A program made the translations under genes and the position numbers. Source: JAZNGX01 sp045576675 (GTDB lineage: Bacteria > Bacillota > Clostridia > Monoglobales > Firm-18). Taken from it: a stretch of DNA of 8,336 nucleotides. Positions 5,446 to 8,336 of this stretch are shown in pieces. Below the pieces are notes generated by a model. It did not search any database. It was not told where the DNA came from and saw only the letters and a program-made list of their open reading frames with translations. The stretch is taken from contig JAZNGX010000058.1 in assembly GCA_045576675.1 (NCBI GenBank), positions 1 through 8,336 of the forward strand. Reading direction: 5' to 3'. Within the stretch, counting starts at the first letter, position 1. Each line of letters starts with the position of its first letter.

Positions 5446-7426
5446 ATTCGACATTGTCTATCGCTTTTTTAAGCAAATCTTCAACCTCTGAAAGCTGCTT
5501 GCTCTGAAGCTGTGCGCCTGCAACTGTCATATGACCTCCGCCACCCAACTGCTCCATAACAAGCTGAACATTATATGCCCCAAGTGAACGGGCACTTATA
5601 AATATTTCATCATCATGCGTACATACAACAAACGATGCCTTAACCTCTGCAATATTCAAAAGCTCGTCTGCCGCCTGACTTGCAACAACCGTTGGATACT
5701 CTTCATCATCATCCCAAATGGAAATAGCAAAATACTTGCGATATATCTTAGTGTTTGCAACAATTTTTGCCTTTTTAACATAACTGTCAATATTACTCTG
5801 GAACAGCTTTTTGACTTCAACAGTGTCAACGCCTTTTCTTCTTAAAAACGCCGCTGCCTCAAAGGTTCTTACACCTGTTTTCACATTAAAATTCTTTGTA
5901 TCAAGCACCATACCTGCATAAATTGCCTGAGCCTCCGCAGCTGAGAGCGGCTGTTCTTCACTCATATACTCAATTATTTCAGTCATAAGCTCACAGGTTG
6001 ACGATGCATAAGGCTCGTGATACGTAAGCACACAATCCTCAATAAAATCAGTACCACGTCTGTGATGGTCAATAAGAATATGATGCCTTATCTGTTCAAA
6101 CAGCTTTGGTGCTTCAATCAGTCTTTCGTTGTGAGTATCAACTATCACACAAATAGAATTCTTGTCAACAAGTGATAATGCCGTTGCCTCGTTTATAAAC
6201 ACATCTTCATAGCTGTCATCAGCCTTAAGGCTTTCAATAGTTTTTTCAATGCCTGACTGAACACGGTCAAGCACAATGTATGCCTGTTTGTTTCTCTGCT
6301 TTGCAAGGCTAACTACTGCCACAGCCGCACCAAAGCAGTCTGCATCGGCATTTTTGTGTCCGAAAACAAACACGTTTTCACACTGGTCTAAAAGCTCACG
6401 CAGTGCATTGGCAACAACACGTGCTCTTACACGTGTGTTTTTGCCGGAGCCTTCAGAATGACCACCAAAGAATCTGAATTGCTCAACATCCTTTATAACT
6501 GCCTGGTCACCGCCACGGCCCAACGCCATATCCATTGCGGCACCAACGTATTCCTCGCTCTGTCTTATGCCTTCGCCTATACCTACAGCGATACTTAATG
6601 TTGCGGCGATTTTGTTGCCCATATCAATTTCTTTTACTGTGTCAAGTATGCCAAACTTGCTGTCTACTACACGTTTAAGCTTTTCGTTTTCAAAATACAC
6701 GTTATATCTGTCTTTTTCAAATTTCTTATATACTCCGTTAAGACTGTCAACCCACGATTCTATAACTCTGTCTATTTCTGAAACAAGAATACTTCTCTTG
6801 GTATCCGGAGTGTTTTTCAAAAGCTCGTCATAATTATCAACAAGAATGTTGCACACAACAACCTTTGAATTTATTGCATATTCGTAATTTTTAACCTCAT
6901 CGGTTCTGTTAATCCAGTATAAAACAACGGAATATTCCTTTTCCTTTGGGTCGCCTGTTTCAACTATGTTACCCACTACTCTGTAAAACTCTCCGTTTTT
7001 GTTGACATCAAACAAAATATTGTCCTTGTCTTCAAGAATTTTTAAAATTTGAATTTCCCTTGCAATCTCAGATATCGGGTGTTCAATAACATCGGCACCG
7101 TAAATTGCAGAAAATTTTTCATTACACCATATTACAGTTCCCGTAAGGTCAAGCACCGTTATGGGCAAAGGGAAATTATACATATACCCCTTTGCGGAGC
7201 TGTCGATATAATTGTTGATATGCTTTAAATACTTTGAAATCTTCTGTTCTCTTGAAAGCTTGTCAAAAACAAATGCAACAATAAGACCTGCTATAATAAA
7301 TAGCTCGGCAACAGCAAGATAAACATTACCGCTTATCAGTGTTATAACAGATATAACAAATATTATTACAATGTAAAACTTAATATCGAACAAAAATTTC
7401 AAACGTGATTTTTTGTCAGTTTTCAT
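5444..7426 (-). CDS. gdpP: c-di-AMP phosphodiesterase GdpP (PAS, degenerate GGDEF, DHH/DHHA1)
   Basis: This membrane-anchored enzyme hydrolyses cyclic di-AMP to pApA and so lowers the second messenger that controls potassium, osmotic and wall homeostasis. Its 660 residues match the usual GdpP/YybT length (about 655). In order it has two transmembrane helices (about 15-33 and 35-54), a PAS-like domain (about 80-150), a degenerate GGDEF domain (about 187-312) ending in the family's ALGRGGDQ signature (301-308), a DHH domain and a DHHA1 domain. The DHH metal ligands are visible: H357 and D361/D363 in GHKNADAD, D430 in IVDTH, D453-H454-H455 and D509 in VLDTK. GGGGH (628-632) marks DHHA1. All catalytic motifs are present, so activity is expected. 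GAGGTG sits 8 bases before the ATG. The stop TAG is embedded in the rplI Shine-Dalgarno, 11 bases before rplI, suggesting coupled translation. The YybS-like gene lies 15 bases upstream. Confidence 0.96.
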   Translation of the reverse strand: MKTDKKSRLKFLFDIKFYIVIIFVISVITLISGNVYLAVAELFIIAGLIVAFVFDKLSREQKISKYLKHINNYIDSSAKGYMYNFPLPITVLDLTGTVIWCNEKFSAIYGADVIEHPISEIAREIQILKILEDKDNILFDVNKNGEFYRVVGNIVETGDPKEKEYSVVLYWINRTDEVKNYEYAINSKVVVCNILVDNYDELLKNTPDTKRSILVSEIDRVIESWVDSLNGVYKKFEKDRYNVYFENEKLKRVVDSKFGILDTVKEIDMGNKIAATLSIAVGIGEGIRQSEEYVGAAMDMALGRGGDQAVIKDVEQFRFFGGHSEGSGKNTRVRARVVANALRELLDQCENVFVFGHKNADADCFGAAVAVVSLAKQRNKQAYIVLDRVQSGIEKTIESLKADDSYEDVFINEATALSLVDKNSICVIVDTHNERLIEAPKLFEQIRHHILIDHHRRGTDFIEDCVLTYHEPYASSTCELMTEIIEYMSEEQPLSAAEAQAIYAGMVLDTKNFNVKTGVRTFEAAAFLRRKGVDTVEVKKLFQSNIDSYVKKAKIVANTKIYRKYFAISIWDDDEEYPTVVASQAADELLNIAEVKASFVVCTHDDEIFISARSLGAYNVQLVMEQLGGGGHMTVAGAQLQSKQLSEVEDLLKKAIDNVE

Positions 7427-7441
7427 AAACCAAACACCTCT

Positions 7442-8212
7442 TTAAACCCACTTAGAGCTTTCAGAACGAAAATTCTTAAAAGCATCAAGCACAGCCATAA
7501 AAGCAGCAATCTGCATAATAAATCCAAAAAGTCCGCCACTGAACATAATAAAACCCGCATAGATTACAAATCTTACAACACCTATGCCAATTTTTCTTGA
7601 TAAATAATAATCCATAAGGGATATTCCGCACAATACTATATAAGCCGCAAACAAAAGCTGAACATTTGCAAAAGCATTTCCAATAACGGTGTCAGAAAGT
7701 AAAAATGACATCAGAATTGAAAAGACGCAACCGAAAAGCACTGGCTTGTTAAGTGAAATTTCGTTAAACTTAGGAATAAATGATACATCCTTTTTCATAA
7801 GCCGCAATACACCCTTGATAATCATAAAAAGAATAAATATCAATAATGTATATGTTATTATCATTATCGCAGGATAAAGTATGGTATACATACTTTTCAT
7901 ATTCTCGATTTCACTTAAAATTGTTGCCTTGAAAACCTCAATTGATTCTCCACCTGCAAATGTGCCGACAAGCTCCTGCGGAAGCCCGCTTATTATATCC
8001 TTAAGCTGAGTAAAGGTAAGCTCTATTGCAAAGTCAATAGGGCTTATACCATACACGCTTTTTTCATATATCACTGATAATACAAATGATATAAGCCACG
8101 AAAGCGATGCAAAGCATATGCCTTTAAAAAAGCTTATTTTGTTTTTAAATGTATATATCGCAGATATCACCACACCGATAATGCCTGCAATAAAAAGAAA
8201 CATACTAATCAT
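7442..8212 (-). CDS. yybS: YybS-like (DUF2232) multispanning membrane protein
   Basis: This 256-residue integral membrane protein has unknown biochemical function. Hydrophobic segments lie near residues 2-20, 31-49, 110-134, 155-173, 180-203 and 212-243. A roughly 60-residue polar stretch (50-108) separates the second and third segments. The last helix leads into a short tail reading VLDAFKNFR, which resembles the end of DUF2232/YybS proteins as I recall them. Position directly upstream of gdpP is the classical place of yybS in Bacillota and is the main support for the call. The protein is shorter than the roughly 300 residues I recall for Bacillus YybS; the deficit appears to be at the N-terminus. 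An in-frame TAA 16-18 bases before the ATG rules out a longer start here. AGTAGG about 9 bases before the ATG is the likely Shine-Dalgarno; Met4 is an alternative start. It is the first gene of the operon, with 15 bases to gdpP. Confidence 0.72.
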   Translation of the reverse strand: MISMFLFIAGIIGVVISAIYTFKNKISFFKGICFASLSWLISFVLSVIYEKSVYGISPIDFAIELTFTQLKDIISGLPQELVGTFAGGESIEVFKATILSEIENMKSMYTILYPAIMIITYTLLIFILFMIIKGVLRLMKKDVSFIPKFNEISLNKPVLFGCVFSILMSFLLSDTVIGNAFANVQLLFAAYIVLCGISLMDYYLSRKIGIGVVRFVIYAGFIMFSGGLFGFIMQIAAFMAVLDAFKNFRSESSKWV

Positions 8213-8226
8213 TTTAAGCTGCCTAC

Positions 8227-8250
8227 TTTACATATTTATCCCATTGTAAA
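8227..8250. repeat. Short inverted repeat in the operon leader
   Basis: TTTACA (8227-8232) and TGTAAA (8245-8250) form a perfect 6-bp inverted repeat with a 12-base spacer. It lies at the predicted transcription start and in the leader before the first gene of the operon. It could be a weak operator or a leader hairpin, but it is AT-rich and short enough to be chance. Confidence 0.3.
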
Positions 8251-8254
8251 TTTC

Positions 8255-8283
8255 ATTGTAACATAATTATATACAAAAGTCAA
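8255..8283 (-). promoter_or_regulatory. Sigma-A type promoter of the seven-gene operon
   Basis: Read on the minus strand, a -35 hexamer TTGACT (8278-8283) is followed by a 17-base spacer and a -10 hexamer TACAAT (8255-8260). The bases TGT just before the -10 give an extended -10 (TGn). The expected transcription start is near 8248, leaving a leader of about 35 bases before the YybS-like start codon. The -35 overlaps the TGA of the possible upstream gene. This is the best promoter match seen upstream of the operon. Confidence 0.8.
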
Positions 8284-8336
8284 ATATTAATAATTCCTGC
8301 AAGAGCATCCCCTGAAACGCCTCTTATTTTAACATT
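8280..8336 (-). CDS. Possible 3' end of an upstream gene (partial, unidentified)
   Basis: One minus-strand frame is open from the right edge to a TGA at 8280-8282 and reads NVKIRGVSGDALAGIINI. The composition looks protein-like (glycine and alanine rich, balanced charge), and the stop lies immediately before the YybS-like gene's promoter, as expected for the end of a neighbouring gene on the same strand. With 18 codons, an open frame by chance is entirely possible. I do not recognise the family: GDALAGI loosely recalls the GDxLAGI segment of ADP/ATP-dependent NAD(P)H-hydrate dehydratases, but there that motif is not at the C-terminus, so I assign no function. Confidence 0.35.
   Translation of the reverse strand, partial: NVKIRGVSGDALAGIINI

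Noticed and set aside
5444..7426. Active diguanylate cyclase in GdpP
   Set aside because: The GGDEF-like domain lacks a recognisable GGDEF signature motif; as in other GdpP proteins it is degenerate, and the catalytic function rests in the intact DHH/DHHA1 part.

Overview
The window is a chromosomal housekeeping segment of a low-to-moderate GC, Gram-positive type bacterium, most likely a member of the Clostridia (Oscillospiraceae/Ruminococcaceae-like; this placement is an inference from gene content and sequence style, not a measured one). Pointers are a GdpP-type c-di-AMP phosphodiesterase next to a YybS-like membrane protein, the tilS-hpt-ftsH trio familiar from Bacillota, strong purine-rich Shine-Dalgarno sites and sigma-A type promoters.

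Layout. Every recognisable gene is on the minus strand, so the operon reads from right to left. At the far right (8280-8336) lies what may be the last 18 codons of an upstream gene. A near-consensus promoter (8255-8283) follows, with its -35 hexamer overlapping that stop codon. Then come seven tightly packed genes: a DUF2232/YybS-like membrane protein, gdpP, rplI, dnaB, tilS, hpt and ftsH. Gaps are 2 to 29 bases, tilS and hpt overlap by 8 bases, and several Shine-Dalgarno sites sit on the preceding stop codon. I saw no terminator or convincing internal promoter between them, so one transcript of about 8 kb is plausible. It ends at a perfect 30-bp palindrome (220-249) directly after ftsH.

Functionally the operon joins c-di-AMP turnover (gdpP with its membrane neighbour), translation (ribosomal protein L9; TilS making tRNA-Ile2 lysidine), replication (DnaB helicase), purine salvage (Hpt) and membrane proteostasis (FtsH). 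In Bacillus subtilis these genes form two separate blocks, yybS-yybT-rplI-dnaC and tilS-hprT-ftsH; here they are joined.

Left flank (1-200). This has no supportable gene but is unusually structured. It carries a near-consensus minus-strand promoter just past the ftsH terminator and an almost exact second copy of its 18-bp -10 region 117 bp further on. Two long imperfect stem-loops lie between the copies, and short hairpins with a CATATCGA direct repeat run off the left edge. This looks like one end of an interspersed repeat element or a small structured transcript, and it is the only part of the window that routine annotation does not explain.
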